The notes below the pieces were generated by a model. It was given only the letters and a program-made list of their open reading frames with translations, was not told where the DNA came from and searched no databases. A DNA stretch of 64,000 bases. It comes from CAYFJO01 sp964343305. Lineage in GTDB: Bacteria; Planctomycetota; Planctomycetia; Pirellulales; Pirellulaceae. A program made the position numbers and the translations under genes. The first letter of the stretch is position 1; the number at the start of each line of letters is the position of its first letter. The stretch is taken from contig CAYFJO010000012.1 of the NCBI GenBank assembly GCA_964343305.1, positions 1 to 64,000 on the forward strand. Direction: 5' to 3'. Positions 31,878-40,978 of the stretch are shown in pieces.

Positions 31878-32741
31878 TCATTGCGCGCCGTACTTTTCCG
31901 CGAGGGAGTATTTGCGGTCGACGCCGATCAAGTCGTTGAATTCGGCGAACGACATCAGTTGACCTTCATGTCCGATTGTCGTTTCGTCTTGATGGAGCAT
32001 CTGGTAAACGTTGCCGATCGCGCGGGCAGCGGCATAGAGCCCAGCGAGTGGGTACAAAATGAGGTGAAAGCCAAGTTCCGCAAGTTGTTGCTTGGGCAGC
32101 ACGGGCGTTTTGCCACCTTCGATCATATTGGCAACGTTGGGATGCGGACTGCGGCGACCAATCTCTTCGAGGTCGTCTTGCGAACTGGGCGCTTCGACAA
32201 AACTCGCATCCGCGCCGGCGTCGCGAGCTTCGCTGACGCGGGCAATCGCTTCATCCATGCCTTCGGTCGCAAGTGCATCTGTTCGAGCCACAATAAAAAA
32301 GTCGCGGCCGGCACGCGCGTCAACAGCGGCACGGATCTTATGAATGTACTCGTCACGTTGAATGACCTTCTTGCCGCGCATGTGGCCGCATTTCTTCGGC
32401 CACTCTTGATCTTCGAGAAAACATCCGGCGGCACTCGCGGCGATCAATTGCTCGACAGTGCGCCGGACATTTAGCGGATTTCCGTATCCCGTATCGGCAT
32501 CGACAATGATCGGGATCTCGACACTCGAACAAACCGCGCGGGCCTGATGGATCATCTCGGTTTGAGTCAACAAGCCAAAGTCCGGTTCGCCGATCGTCGT
32601 CGCAGCCACGGAATACCCAGAGATAAATCCCATTGGAAAACCGACTTTTTCAGCCAACTTTGCGGACAGCGTGTCGAAGACGCCAGGAAAAGCGATGGAA
32701 CCGACTTCGCTGAGGATTCTGTGTACGCGTGTTTCGCTCAT
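31878..32741 (-). CDS. Isocitrate lyase/PEP mutase superfamily enzyme
   Basis: A 287-residue barrel enzyme that makes or breaks C-C or P-C bonds next to an oxaloacetate-like enolate. The N-terminus GSIAFPGVFDTLSAKLAEKVGF and FISGYSVAATTIGEPDFGLL are typical of the oxaloacetate decarboxylase/2-methylisocitrate lyase/carboxyphosphonoenolpyruvate mutase group. The metal site is DADTGYGN, and the flexible catalytic loop carries KKCGHMRGKKV, i.e. the K-K/R-C-G-H motif of lyases. PEP mutases proper have a different loop (EDK..PK.NS), so a lyase is more probable than a phosphonate-forming mutase. Exact substrate open. Confidence 0.88.
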   Translation of the reverse strand: MSETRVHRILSEVGSIAFPGVFDTLSAKLAEKVGFPMGFISGYSVAATTIGEPDFGLLTQTEMIHQARAVCSSVEIPIIVDADTGYGNPLNVRRTVEQLIAASAAGCFLEDQEWPKKCGHMRGKKVIQRDEYIHKIRAAVDARAGRDFFIVARTDALATEGMDEAIARVSEARDAGADASFVEAPSSQDDLEEIGRRSPHPNVANMIEGGKTPVLPKQQLAELGFHLILYPLAGLYAAARAIGNVYQMLHQDETTIGHEGQLMSFAEFNDLIGVDRKYSLAEKYGAQ

Positions 32742-33176
32742 TTTTCAGTTCACCGGATGATTTATGTGTCGCTGCCATGAACGACGCGGAAGTTTTTGGA
32801 TGAATTAACATCTTAACAGTGCGATCCGTCGAAGCCAAAGTCGGGCGACTATGTAACTTGTATACTTTTTTTACTCTTCGCTTTTCGAGTACCATTTGCT
32901 GTCGTAGCATTCGTCATAATAGATTCTCAATGAACAACACCAACAACTTCAACTTCGACTAAGTCGAGCGGCGGGTGAGAATTTACCGTAGTGGAATTCG
33001 CCAGAATTCCTTTTCTGAGGGAAGGAACTCTGGCGAGTTCCACTACGGCAGGTAAGTGACTTCCTGCCGCTCGCCTTATGACTTGGCACCATCCATTCAA
33101 ACCGAGGTCCTTCATGAAGAAACAACTACTTTGCGGTTGGCTCGAGCCCAACCAGGTGTGCGGAATCGCGTCCAGC
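32742..33176. other. Intergenic region with a long inverted repeat
   Basis: About 430 bases between the divergent ICL-family and FG-GAP genes. Its main content is the inverted repeat at 32965-33073. The part next to 32741 is AT-rich (near 32860-32890) and could carry promoters. GAGG before an ATG at 33114 is a possible alternative start of the FG-GAP gene. Confidence 0.5.
32965..33073. repeat. Long inverted repeat containing a GTAG...CTAC double hairpin
   Basis: Outer arms CGAGCGGC (32965-32972) and GCCGCTCG (33066-33073) frame inner arms CCGTAGTGGAA (32986-32996) and TTCCACTACGG (33038-33048). Inside these, GGAATTCGCCAGAATTCC and GGAACTCTGGCGAGTTCC each form a short hairpin. The layout (GTAG start, two hairpins, CTAC end) is the same as in the GGACGGATTG repeats although the sequence differs. 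Confidence 0.75.
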
Positions 33177-34319
33177 ATGAGAATCCTTTCCATCGTTTCG
33201 GCCGTGATCGCGGCAAGTCACGGTGCCGCTGATGCTCAAAATTGGAAAAAGCATGTCGTCATGGAGCAGGGTCATTGCAACACGGCGGTGGCTCTCGATG
33301 CGAACGGGGACAACGAGCTTGATGTCATTGCCAGTTTCAATGGAAAAGTTAGCTTGTTCATCGCGCCGGACTGGAAGAAAGAAACCATCTTGCATCGGTT
33401 TCCCAGCGGCGGCGGTTGTATTCACAGTTCGGTGATTGACGTCGACGGCGATGGTGATCTCGACTGGGCGGGAACGCTGTCTTCGGATCACCCCTTTTGG
33501 CTGGAAAATCCTGGAAAGGAAGAAGCTCAACAGGGTGCCTGGACGCCACGTGGAATCGATCCGGTAATCACGGGGATTCACTGCATTCTCACCTCAGACA
33601 TCGATAACGACGGCAAAGACGATCTCGTCATCAACAACTTCGCACCGGACAAAGGGCTTGGCGATTCGATCGCCTGGTTCAGTGTTCCAAAGAACCCACT
33701 CAAGGCCAAACAGTGGAATCGTCACATCTTTGCCGATGGCGATGCTCGCGGCGGCAGCCACTACATGGGCGCGGGTGACATTGACGGCGATGGTTGGAAG
33801 GAGATCGCGGTCGGCGCGAAGGGGAAACCGTTTGCCGACGGTAACTGGTTTGCCTTCTGGACTAACCCCGGAAAAGACGGCGTCAAAGGCCCGTGGAAAA
33901 AAACGGTCCTCGCCACGAACCAACTCGCCGCGACCAACATACTTCCCGCCGATGTGAATGGCGACGGCAAAGTCGATTGGCTGGCCACTCGCGGACACAG
34001 CGCGGGCGTGCTTTGGTTCGAGAACCCAAGCTGGAAGATTCACGAAATCGACACCGAAATCAAGCAGCCTCACAGCCTGACCGTTGCCGACCACGACCGA
34101 GACGGCGATCTCGACGCGGCAAGCTGCGGCTACGAAAGTGAGTGGGTTCGCTGGTATGAAAACGACGGGAAAGGCAGTTTCAAAATCCACACACTCGACA
34201 ACGCCCAGCAGAGCTACGACTTGCGCACGGTCGACATGGACGGCGACGGCGATCTGGATCTGCTCAACGCCGGCCGTGGTTCGAAGAATGTGGTTTGGTA
34301 TGAGAACCGGTTGAAGTAG
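33177..34319 (+). CDS. Secreted FG-GAP/VCBS-repeat protein
   Basis: A 380-residue exported beta-propeller with calcium-binding repeats. The ATG at 33177 starts a clean signal peptide (MRILSIVSAVIAASHGAADA); an ATG at 33114 has a better GAGG site but adds a segment without export features. The mature part carries at least six D-x-D/N-x-D-G loops: DANGDNELD, DVDGDGDLD, DIDNDGKDD, DIDGDGWKE, DVNGDGKVD, DHDRDGDLD and DMDGDGDLD, each followed by a hydrophobic strand, and repeated WFENP/WYEN strands. Such FG-GAP proteins are numerous in planctomycetes and are assumed to bind surfaces or polysaccharides. No catalytic motif is seen. Confidence 0.85.
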   Translation: MRILSIVSAVIAASHGAADAQNWKKHVVMEQGHCNTAVALDANGDNELDVIASFNGKVSLFIAPDWKKETILHRFPSGGGCIHSSVIDVDGDGDLDWAGTLSSDHPFWLENPGKEEAQQGAWTPRGIDPVITGIHCILTSDIDNDGKDDLVINNFAPDKGLGDSIAWFSVPKNPLKAKQWNRHIFADGDARGGSHYMGAGDIDGDGWKEIAVGAKGKPFADGNWFAFWTNPGKDGVKGPWKKTVLATNQLAATNILPADVNGDGKVDWLATRGHSAGVLWFENPSWKIHEIDTEIKQPHSLTVADHDRDGDLDAASCGYESEWVRWYENDGKGSFKIHTLDNAQQSYDLRTVDMDGDGDLDLLNAGRGSKNVVWYENRLK

Positions 34320-34470
34320 ACGGATCCAAGCACAAGCCAGTCAATCATATCGCGGAGGACCCAAAACCACTACGTTTTTAGTCAACAGTACCCGGTTCGG
34401 ACATGTCGCGAGAGGTCCTATACTGTGTACCCATTGAAGCAAAATCCAAGTCAATTCAGAAAGCCGCAAC

Positions 34471-35691
34471 ATGCCGAACTTCGTAACCCACCTGGAAAGC
34501 GCTATCGATGGCACACACCTGCCCGCCGACCAACCTCAGACGCTGCACAAGGACCGGCCTTTGTGGGTGCGATATGATCTGGACGCGGTACGCGACGTGA
34601 TGAGCAAGGAAACATTGTTGCGACGTGAACCAACAATGTGGCGATATCGCGAATTGTTGCCAATTGGCACGGACGAGAACGAAGTTTCGTTAGGTGAAGG
34701 GATGTCGCCGTTGCTGTCCTGCCCACGTCTGGGTGAACACTTCGGTCTGAAGAATGTCGCGATAAAAGATGAATCACAATTGCCGACGGGAAGCTTCAAG
34801 AGCCGAGGCATGGCGGCGGCGATCACGATGGCCAAGCGATTTGGCATCCAGCGAGTCGCCGTTCCGACGGCCGGCAACGCTGGAGGCGCAGCGGCGGCTT
34901 ACGCGGCTCGCGCAGGAATGGAAGCGTTTGTGTTCATGCCCGAAGACACGCCTGTGATCAATCAATACGAATGTCACACCGCCGGTGCACGCACGTTTCT
35001 CGCAAACGGACTGATCACCGACTGCGGACGCGTTGTTCGCGAAGGCAAAGAGCACATGAAGTGGTTCGACCTGTCGACGCTCAAAGAGCCGTATCGCATC
35101 GAAGGCAAAAAGACGATGGGTTTGGAACTGGCCGAACAATTGAACTGGACACTGCCCGACGTGATCTTATATCCGACCGGTGGTGGAACGGGGTTGATCG
35201 GCATGTGGAAGGCATTCGCCGAACTCGCTGAGATTGGTTGGATCAGCGGCAAACATCGGCCGCGCATGGTGTCCGTCCAATCGGACGGTTGTTGTCCGAT
35301 CGTCACGGCATTCGACAAAGGCGAACGGTTTGCGGAACCGCACAAAGATCCGGTTACTGAGGCAATGGGTTTGCGAGTGCCGGCCGCTGTCGGTGATTTC
35401 ATGATTCTGGACGCGATCCGAGAAAGCAATGGCCGAGCGATCGCTGTCGAAGAAGGCCGCATCAAGCAGTGGATGAAACTGGCCCAGTCGTTGGAAGGAA
35501 TTGCGGTTTGTCCGGAGGCGGCCGCGTGTGTAGGAGCAATTGAAAGATTGTCCAGCGAAGGGTGGATTAAACCGGACGAGCAAGTCGTCGTATTTAACAC
35601 AGGGGCTGCCCAAAAGTACGTCGAATCGATCGCAGCCGACCTGCCGAAGATCGATGTCAACCAGCCGATCGATTGGGATTCATTGAGTTAA
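34471..35691 (+). CDS. thrC: Threonine synthase
   Basis: A 406-residue PLP enzyme of fold type II that converts O-phosphohomoserine to threonine. The PLP lysine is K110 in LPTGSFKSRGMA. The phosphate loop is TAGNAGGAAAAYAARAG and the second glycine loop is YPTGGGTGLIGMWKAF. The N-terminal 70 residues, which include LWVRYDLDAVR and the REPTMWRYRELLP start of the domain, agree with the bacterial short form that lacks the plant-type SAM-binding extension. N-acetyl or carbamate-lyase relatives (cysteate synthase) share much of this sequence, so a cysteate synthase-like role cannot be fully excluded. Single gene, 20 bases upstream of the spermidine synthase-like gene and probably co-transcribed with it. 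Confidence 0.85.
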   Translation: MPNFVTHLESAIDGTHLPADQPQTLHKDRPLWVRYDLDAVRDVMSKETLLRREPTMWRYRELLPIGTDENEVSLGEGMSPLLSCPRLGEHFGLKNVAIKDESQLPTGSFKSRGMAAAITMAKRFGIQRVAVPTAGNAGGAAAAYAARAGMEAFVFMPEDTPVINQYECHTAGARTFLANGLITDCGRVVREGKEHMKWFDLSTLKEPYRIEGKKTMGLELAEQLNWTLPDVILYPTGGGTGLIGMWKAFAELAEIGWISGKHRPRMVSVQSDGCCPIVTAFDKGERFAEPHKDPVTEAMGLRVPAAVGDFMILDAIRESNGRAIAVEEGRIKQWMKLAQSLEGIAVCPEAAACVGAIERLSSEGWIKPDEQVVVFNTGAAQKYVESIAADLPKIDVNQPIDWDSLS

Positions 35692-35710
35692 AAGCATCGT
35701 CCCCCCTCGA

Positions 35711-37786
35711 ATGATTAAAGCTGTATTTTCTTGGCTGCGCTTCGGTAGTTTTGCGGTGGCGACTCTGGTTGGGGCTTTCTTGGTATTTCAAGTCCAGCCA
35801 ATCTTGAGCAAAGCCATTTTGCCGTGGTTTGGCGGAAGTCCGGCTGTTTGGACGACTTGCATGCTGTTCTTCCAAAGCGTGCTGTTTGGTGGCTATCTTT
35901 ACGCACACTTGTTGACCCGATTTCTAAATCCAAGGGCACAAGGCACCGTCCATCTGTTGTTGGTATTTGCATCCATGTTGTTCTTGCCGATTATTCCAGA
36001 CGCGACTTGGAAACCGGTCGGCGGAGAATCGCCAACATTGCGAATTGTCTCGCTGTTGACGGTGACGATCGGATTGCCCTACTTCGTGCTCTCGGCAACC
36101 GGTCCATTAATGCAAGTGTGGTTTTCGACAGCCATGCCCAAGCGGTCGCCTTATAGGTTGTTCGCGCTTTCGAATCTCGGATCCTTGGCCGCTTTACTGA
36201 GTTATCCGATTCTCATCGAACCAGTGTTTTCAATCGTCTCGCAAGGCGCACTTTGGTCATTCGCGTTTTTGCTTTATACGATCGCTTGTGTCGCTTGTGT
36301 TGTGCAATTGTGGCAGGTTCGGCATCACGTTGGCGACTCAACTAAAGTGGATGACGCGTTCGGCCCAGCCGTCAAACCAAACCTGCGAAGCTACGCCGAG
36401 TGGCTGAGTTTGCCGGCGTTTGCTTCCATCATGCTGCTGGCCAGCACCAACCACGTTTGCCAAAGTGTTTCCGTGACACCATTCTTGTGGGTCTTGCCCC
36501 TCAGTCTTTATCTGGTCACGTTTATTATTTGCTTTGACAACGAGCGATGGTATTCGCGTTCGATTTGCGCGATCGGCGCTTTAGTCACGTTGGTTGTTGC
36601 CAGCCTGCAAACACATGACTGGTTTCCGCAACACATCGTGTTGGAAGTAACGGCCTACTTTGCGGCGTTGTTCTTCCTTTGCATGCTTTGCCACGGTGAG
36701 TTAGTCCGCCGCAAACCACATCCCAAATATCTGACATCGTTCTACTTGTGCTGCTCGGCTGGTGGTGCGATTGGTGGTTTATTCGTCGGCCTGGTTTGTC
36801 CGCTGATTTTCACAAGCTACTTTGAAATGAATTTGGCCGTCCTGATTGGTTACGTCATTAGCATTGGTGTGCTCGTTGCCGTCGCCAGTGAAACAGAAAC
36901 GAAAAATCCGTTCCCCCAAATAGGCTTGGGTACTGCCGTGTTTATCGGCTTACTTGTCGTTCTGGGCGCCCAATTCAAATCGGACTCGTTTGGTGTCATC
37001 GACTCCAGACGAAGTTTTTACGGTGTTCTGACCGTGCGTGATCACCGCGACCTGCAAACATCGGCTCGCCTGCGAACGATGTTCCACGGCTCGATTGTCC
37101 ATGGACTTCAGTTTGTATCGGCCGAAAGGCGGCTTCAACCGACGACCTATTATCATTCTGGTAGTGGTGTTGGGTTGGCGCTGGATTGGATGAAGCAGAA
37201 TCGTCCTCAACCACTTCGTGTCGGAGTTATTGGACTTGGTACAGGAACACTCGTAGCCTATGGCCGCAAGGGCGACTACTTCCGGTTTTACGAAATCAAC
37301 CCTGACGTCACCGTGTTGGCAGACCACCACTTTTCCTTTCTAAGTGACAGCCCGACCGATTACGACATCGTGCTAGGTGACGCACGGCTGTCGTTGGAAC
37401 GCGAGGCGTCGCAAAAGTTCGATCTACTGGTTCTCGACGCGTTTAGTGGTGACGCCATCCCAAGCCATTTATTGACACAGGAAGCGGCAGATACCTACTT
37501 GCGCCACGTACGCACTGGCGGAGCAGTTGCCATCCACGTTACCAACTTACACCTCGACCTGGTTCCCGTTGTGAGTGGTTTGGCTGGTCATATGCAAGTT
37601 GAATGCAAAGAAATCTACATCAAAGGAAAGAAGACCGACGGCAATTTTACATCGCATTGGATGATCCTTAGCAATGACCAACAATTGTTGACTTGCAATG
37701 ACGGCTTTGATCCGCCGGATGCCCGTTCACGGAGATTGTTGTGGACCGACGGCCATAACAATTTGCTAGAAATCCTTAAGTTCTGA
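35711..37786 (+). CDS. Membrane protein fused to a spermidine synthase-like methyltransferase-fold domain
   Basis: A 691-residue protein. The first 430 residues form about 11 transmembrane helices (for example VATLVGAFLVFQVQPILSKA, typical of the fused MFS/spermidine synthase family). The last 240 residues form a Rossmann-like aminopropyltransferase domain with the nucleotide loop VGVIGLGTGTL, the acidic residue after the second strand in FYEINPDVTVLA, the DAR segment ILGDARLSL-like (VLGDARLSLE) and LLVLDAFSGDAIPSHLLT, the catalytic-side motif. Putrescine-binding residues of true SpeE are not all visible. The cytoplasmic or external placement of the domain is unclear. Such fusions are common in planctomycetes with no proven product; a polyamine-like conjugate exporter has been suggested by architecture only. 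Confidence 0.85.
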   Translation: MIKAVFSWLRFGSFAVATLVGAFLVFQVQPILSKAILPWFGGSPAVWTTCMLFFQSVLFGGYLYAHLLTRFLNPRAQGTVHLLLVFASMLFLPIIPDATWKPVGGESPTLRIVSLLTVTIGLPYFVLSATGPLMQVWFSTAMPKRSPYRLFALSNLGSLAALLSYPILIEPVFSIVSQGALWSFAFLLYTIACVACVVQLWQVRHHVGDSTKVDDAFGPAVKPNLRSYAEWLSLPAFASIMLLASTNHVCQSVSVTPFLWVLPLSLYLVTFIICFDNERWYSRSICAIGALVTLVVASLQTHDWFPQHIVLEVTAYFAALFFLCMLCHGELVRRKPHPKYLTSFYLCCSAGGAIGGLFVGLVCPLIFTSYFEMNLAVLIGYVISIGVLVAVASETETKNPFPQIGLGTAVFIGLLVVLGAQFKSDSFGVIDSRRSFYGVLTVRDHRDLQTSARLRTMFHGSIVHGLQFVSAERRLQPTTYYHSGSGVGLALDWMKQNRPQPLRVGVIGLGTGTLVAYGRKGDYFRFYEINPDVTVLADHHFSFLSDSPTDYDIVLGDARLSLEREASQKFDLLVLDAFSGDAIPSHLLTQEAADTYLRHVRTGGAVAIHVTNLHLDLVPVVSGLAGHMQVECKEIYIKGKKTDGNFTSHWMILSNDQQLLTCNDGFDPPDARSRRLLWTDGHNNLLEILKF

Positions 37787-37817
37787 CCCTTGCAAACTCT
37801 GCTTAACGTCCTTAGGC

Positions 37818-38180
37818 ATGATCGAATTCCTGTTGGTAAATTGGCATGCGTGCGTGAGCTTCCTTCCATGGCCTTTGAGATTGATGTCACTGGCAGATCC
37901 TGACAAAGACGGCGCTTCCGTGGATGCCGCGGGAACCAGTCCTCTGCCAGATCTCGTGCGGCGGACTTTGAACCACGTGCGCGAGCAAGTCTCCGAGCAA
38001 ACCTGGTCGGCCTTTTGGCGGTCGATGGTCGACGGGCAATCTTCATCGGATGTGGCGGCTGAGCTTGGCATTTCGTCTGGCGCGGTTCGCAAAGCTAAGG
38101 CACGCGTGCTGGCCGAAACCGCGCTGCGCATTAGGCGGCCGGGCTTTCTAACAGTCACCGCTCACTCGGTCTTCGTGTAG
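37818..38180 (+). pseudogene. Remnant of an ECF sigma factor (region 4)
   Basis: Residues about 44-100 of this frame (LPDLVRRTLNHVREQVSEQTW, SAFWRSMVDGQSSSDVAAEL, GISSGAVRKAKARVL) match the C-terminal end of planctomycete-type ECF sigma factors: the V...TW.AFW...V.G....VA..LG.S..AVY.AK.RVL pattern, i.e. the region-4 helix-turn-helix that contacts the -35 box. The sigma-2 domain is missing; the sequence before it is unrelated (FLLVNWHACVSFLPW). The C-terminal tail runs into the convergent arsR gene. It might still be expressed, but it cannot act as a sigma factor without region 2. Confidence 0.6.
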
Positions 38181-38545
38181 TTCAGTGAAAACGTGTCAAA
38201 ACTCACACGACCGTCTTCGTTTGGCGCTGATGAGAAGACGACTTCCGCAAATTCTTGCATCCGTTCGGACACTAAACGATAGAAATTGTGTTTTCCGTCA
38301 CGGCGGCACTCAATCAGCCCGGCGACTCGCAGCAGCGCCAAATGATGGCTCACCGCCGGCTGGCTTTGCTCAAGGTAGTCACACAGCGATCGTACATTCA
38401 ATTCGCCCGTTTGCATCAAATAGTGCACGATCCGCAACCGCGTCGCGTCCGCAAAAATCTTAAAAAGCTGTACTACTTCGTCTGCCACTTGGTCAGTCAA
38501 TTTGCGGAATTCCATTCCTGCCTCTTCTTTCTCGTCGTCAGTCAT
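38162..38545 (-). CDS. ArsR-family winged-helix regulator
   Basis: A 127-residue transcription regulator. The domain runs FKIFADATRLRIVHYLMQTGELNVRSL, with the recognition helix in EQSQPAVSHHLALLRVAGLIE and the wing in CRRDGKHNFYRL. Classical metal-sensing cysteines (CVC on helix 3) are replaced by RSLCDYL, leaving one Cys, so the ligand is uncertain and may be non-metal. An ATG ten codons in (38515) is an alternative start. It is divergent from the oligopeptide transporter operon, 430 bases away, and could regulate it; that is positional inference only. Confidence 0.87.
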   Translation of the reverse strand: MTDDEKEEAGMEFRKLTDQVADEVVQLFKIFADATRLRIVHYLMQTGELNVRSLCDYLEQSQPAVSHHLALLRVAGLIECRRDGKHNFYRLVSERMQEFAEVVFSSAPNEDGRVSFDTFSLNYTKTE

Positions 38546-38975
38546 CTCGTTGCTCCATGCCCGGACATCCTTGCCAAGGCGAAATTCGGTCGCTGAATCA
38601 TCGATTTGACCTTTCGCGCAACACCAAAACGGCCCGACGATCAGGCGTTGGAAGACGAATTATCAAACCGATGAGTCAACTCTGCACGCCACCAAACAGC
38701 ACCACGAATGTGGCTTATCTTGCGAAAGGCTGCTCAGCTTGATCAACTCTTGCGGCGGCTATTCTAATACGAAACTCCTAAAAGACAAAACCGGGCCGCA
38801 CCAGAAATGGGCAGAATTCTCGCAATTCCCGTGGCTCCTATCGGCCAACTGCTACCAGAAGACGAACGGGAGGTGACCGTTCCGTGCTTGCCGTCATGCA
38901 CACAGCTACATACGATGTTCCCGATAGACTACGTTCTTGCCTGGCTCTGCGATTACCCAAATTTGGCGTTTTCTC
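38546..38975. other. Divergent promoter region between arsR and the opp operon
   Basis: About 430 bases. I see no gene, repeat or strong hairpin. It should hold the promoters of both the ArsR gene and the transporter operon, but no unambiguous -35/-10 pair could be chosen. Confidence 0.4.
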
Positions 38976-40976
38976 ATGGACAAACGAATACGGAATTGCT
39001 TTCCTTACATTGCTGGTGGGTTTGCGTTGATTGCCATCATCTGGGCGATCTCGTTCGGCACGTTACCCAAAGCGGATTTCAATTTCAACAACGGCACGGA
39101 AGTGAAAACGGTCGATCCGCCAGTGGCAACCGGGTCTCCTGAAGGGAGGGTCATTAACGCAATCTTCGAAGGACTCTATCGCAATCAGCCGCTGGGGATG
39201 GAGTTTGACGATGAAGGGAATATCACCAAGTATCCCAAGGCCGGAGACGATGGAAATGTTCCTATGACCGTGGTGCCGGCGATTGCCGAGAGTCACACGC
39301 TGTCGGACGATGGCAAAGTCTACACGTTCAAGATTCGCGCCAGTGCCAGGTGGTCGAACGGCGAACCGATCACAGCACCTGATTTCGAATGGTCATGGTT
39401 GCGAATGCTGCATCCCGAGATTGGGTCGCGATACGCTTATCAATTGACGTCGTATGTTGTGAACGCAGATCAATACAACGCGGGCCAGGTGAACGTTGGC
39501 GATCCGGTCGAAGTCGAATTTGATACCAAGTCGAAGCGTCGCAAGCCCAACCAGCCGTTTCCCCGGGCAAGGATTGTGCGAGGCGTGCTGATGCAGATCG
39601 GTCGTCCACCGGAACCCGATTTTGACAGCTTGGATAAAGTTGCCCGGTCGAAAGCAGAAGTCGCTTGGAAAAATAAGTGGGTCTATGTGGTGAAGATCGG
39701 CGATTCTCGGCTCGCGTACAGCAAAGAGCCACAAGGTCATTTGAAACGATTTGAATTCGAAACAGCAGGTGGTGACGGCGCAAAGAAAGCGAAGTTCACG
39801 GGTGAGATCAGAATGTGCCACACCGTCTTGTTCGACTTCAAGAAAGTTGGAATTCGTGCCAAAGATGATCGAACATTGGTTGTCACGCTCAAGAATCGAA
39901 CGCCGTTCTTTTTGGACTTGGTCGCGTTTTATCCACTGTATCCGGTGAATCGCCGCTGTGTCGAGAAGTATGGCACGCCGAGTTGGACGAAGTCGGAAAA
40001 CATCGTTTGCAGCGGACCGTTTAAGCTGGAGTTTCGTCGCATTCGCGACCGGGTGCGAGTTGTCAAGAACCCGGAATACTGGAATGCGAAAGTTGTTCAA
40101 TTGAATTCGATCGACGCGTTTGCAGTGGAGTCGGAAACGACCAGCTTAAACATGTATCTCAACGGCCAATTGGATTGGTCGACCACGGTACCTTCTTCGG
40201 TGATTCCCGAGTTAATGGACCGCGACGACTTTTATGTTGCGCCCGCTTTGATCACTTATTTCTATCGCTTAAATGTTGAACGTCCACCGCTGGACGATGT
40301 CCATGTGCGACGAGCGTTGAACATGGCAATTGACAAGAGGTTGATCTGCGAAAAGGTCACGCGGGCGGGACAGCAGCCGGCGCGTAGCATCGTTCCGCCG
40401 GGAATCGCGGGCTACGCTTCACCCATGTGCGGCGAGTTCGATCCGGCAAAAGCGAAGCTGGAACTGGAAAAATCAAAGTACAAACGTGAAGGCAAAAAGC
40501 TGCCGAAGATCACGATCATTTATAACACCAATGAAGGCCACCGGAACATCGCGGAAGTGATCCAGCAGCAGTGGAAAAACAATCTTGGCATTGACGTGGG
40601 CTTGAGCAACATGGAGTGGGGCAGCTTTCTCGACACGGTCCATCAGACGGAGTACGCCGTTGCCCGCGCGGGCTGGATTGGCGATTACCCCGATCCAAAC
40701 ACATTCGTCGATATGTGGCTAACCGATGGCGCAAATAACGAAACGAATTGGAGCAGCAAGGAATACGACAATTTGGTCAATGGAGCTGCGGCCGAAACAG
40801 ATCCTCAACAGCGGCTCCGCATGTTGGAAAGGGCAGAGGGCATTTTGATGGACGAACAACCCATCATTCCTGTTTATTTCTACGTGTCGGTGAATATGGC
40901 GCAGACCAACGTTAAGGGTTTTTTCGCCAACATTCAAGATTTGCATCCGCTGCATTTGATACGGGTCGAGGACTAG
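38976..40976 (+). CDS. oppA: Oligopeptide ABC transporter, solute-binding protein
   Basis: A 666-residue family 5 solute-binding protein. The ATG at 38976 begins MDKRIRNCFPYIAGGFALIA, an N-terminal membrane anchor or signal; a TTG 13 codons earlier is less likely. Family features are FEGLYRN near residue 55, FKIRASARWSNGEPITAPDFEWSW (quoted in part: ARWSNGEPITAPDF), SGPFKLE, NPEYW, RRALNMAIDKRLI and WIGDYPDPNTFVDMW, the classic SBP_bac_5 set. At 666 residues it is about 120 longer than E. coli OppA; the extra part lies between residues 150 and 260 and includes several charged stretches. It binds peptides outside the inner membrane and delivers them to the OppBC channel. First gene of a five-gene operon; the next starts three bases on. 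Confidence 0.9.
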   Translation: MDKRIRNCFPYIAGGFALIAIIWAISFGTLPKADFNFNNGTEVKTVDPPVATGSPEGRVINAIFEGLYRNQPLGMEFDDEGNITKYPKAGDDGNVPMTVVPAIAESHTLSDDGKVYTFKIRASARWSNGEPITAPDFEWSWLRMLHPEIGSRYAYQLTSYVVNADQYNAGQVNVGDPVEVEFDTKSKRRKPNQPFPRARIVRGVLMQIGRPPEPDFDSLDKVARSKAEVAWKNKWVYVVKIGDSRLAYSKEPQGHLKRFEFETAGGDGAKKAKFTGEIRMCHTVLFDFKKVGIRAKDDRTLVVTLKNRTPFFLDLVAFYPLYPVNRRCVEKYGTPSWTKSENIVCSGPFKLEFRRIRDRVRVVKNPEYWNAKVVQLNSIDAFAVESETTSLNMYLNGQLDWSTTVPSSVIPELMDRDDFYVAPALITYFYRLNVERPPLDDVHVRRALNMAIDKRLICEKVTRAGQQPARSIVPPGIAGYASPMCGEFDPAKAKLELEKSKYKREGKKLPKITIIYNTNEGHRNIAEVIQQQWKNNLGIDVGLSNMEWGSFLDTVHQTEYAVARAGWIGDYPDPNTFVDMWLTDGANNETNWSSKEYDNLVNGAAAETDPQQRLRMLERAEGILMDEQPIIPVYFYVSVNMAQTNVKGFFANIQDLHPLHLIRVED

Positions 40977-40978
40977 GC

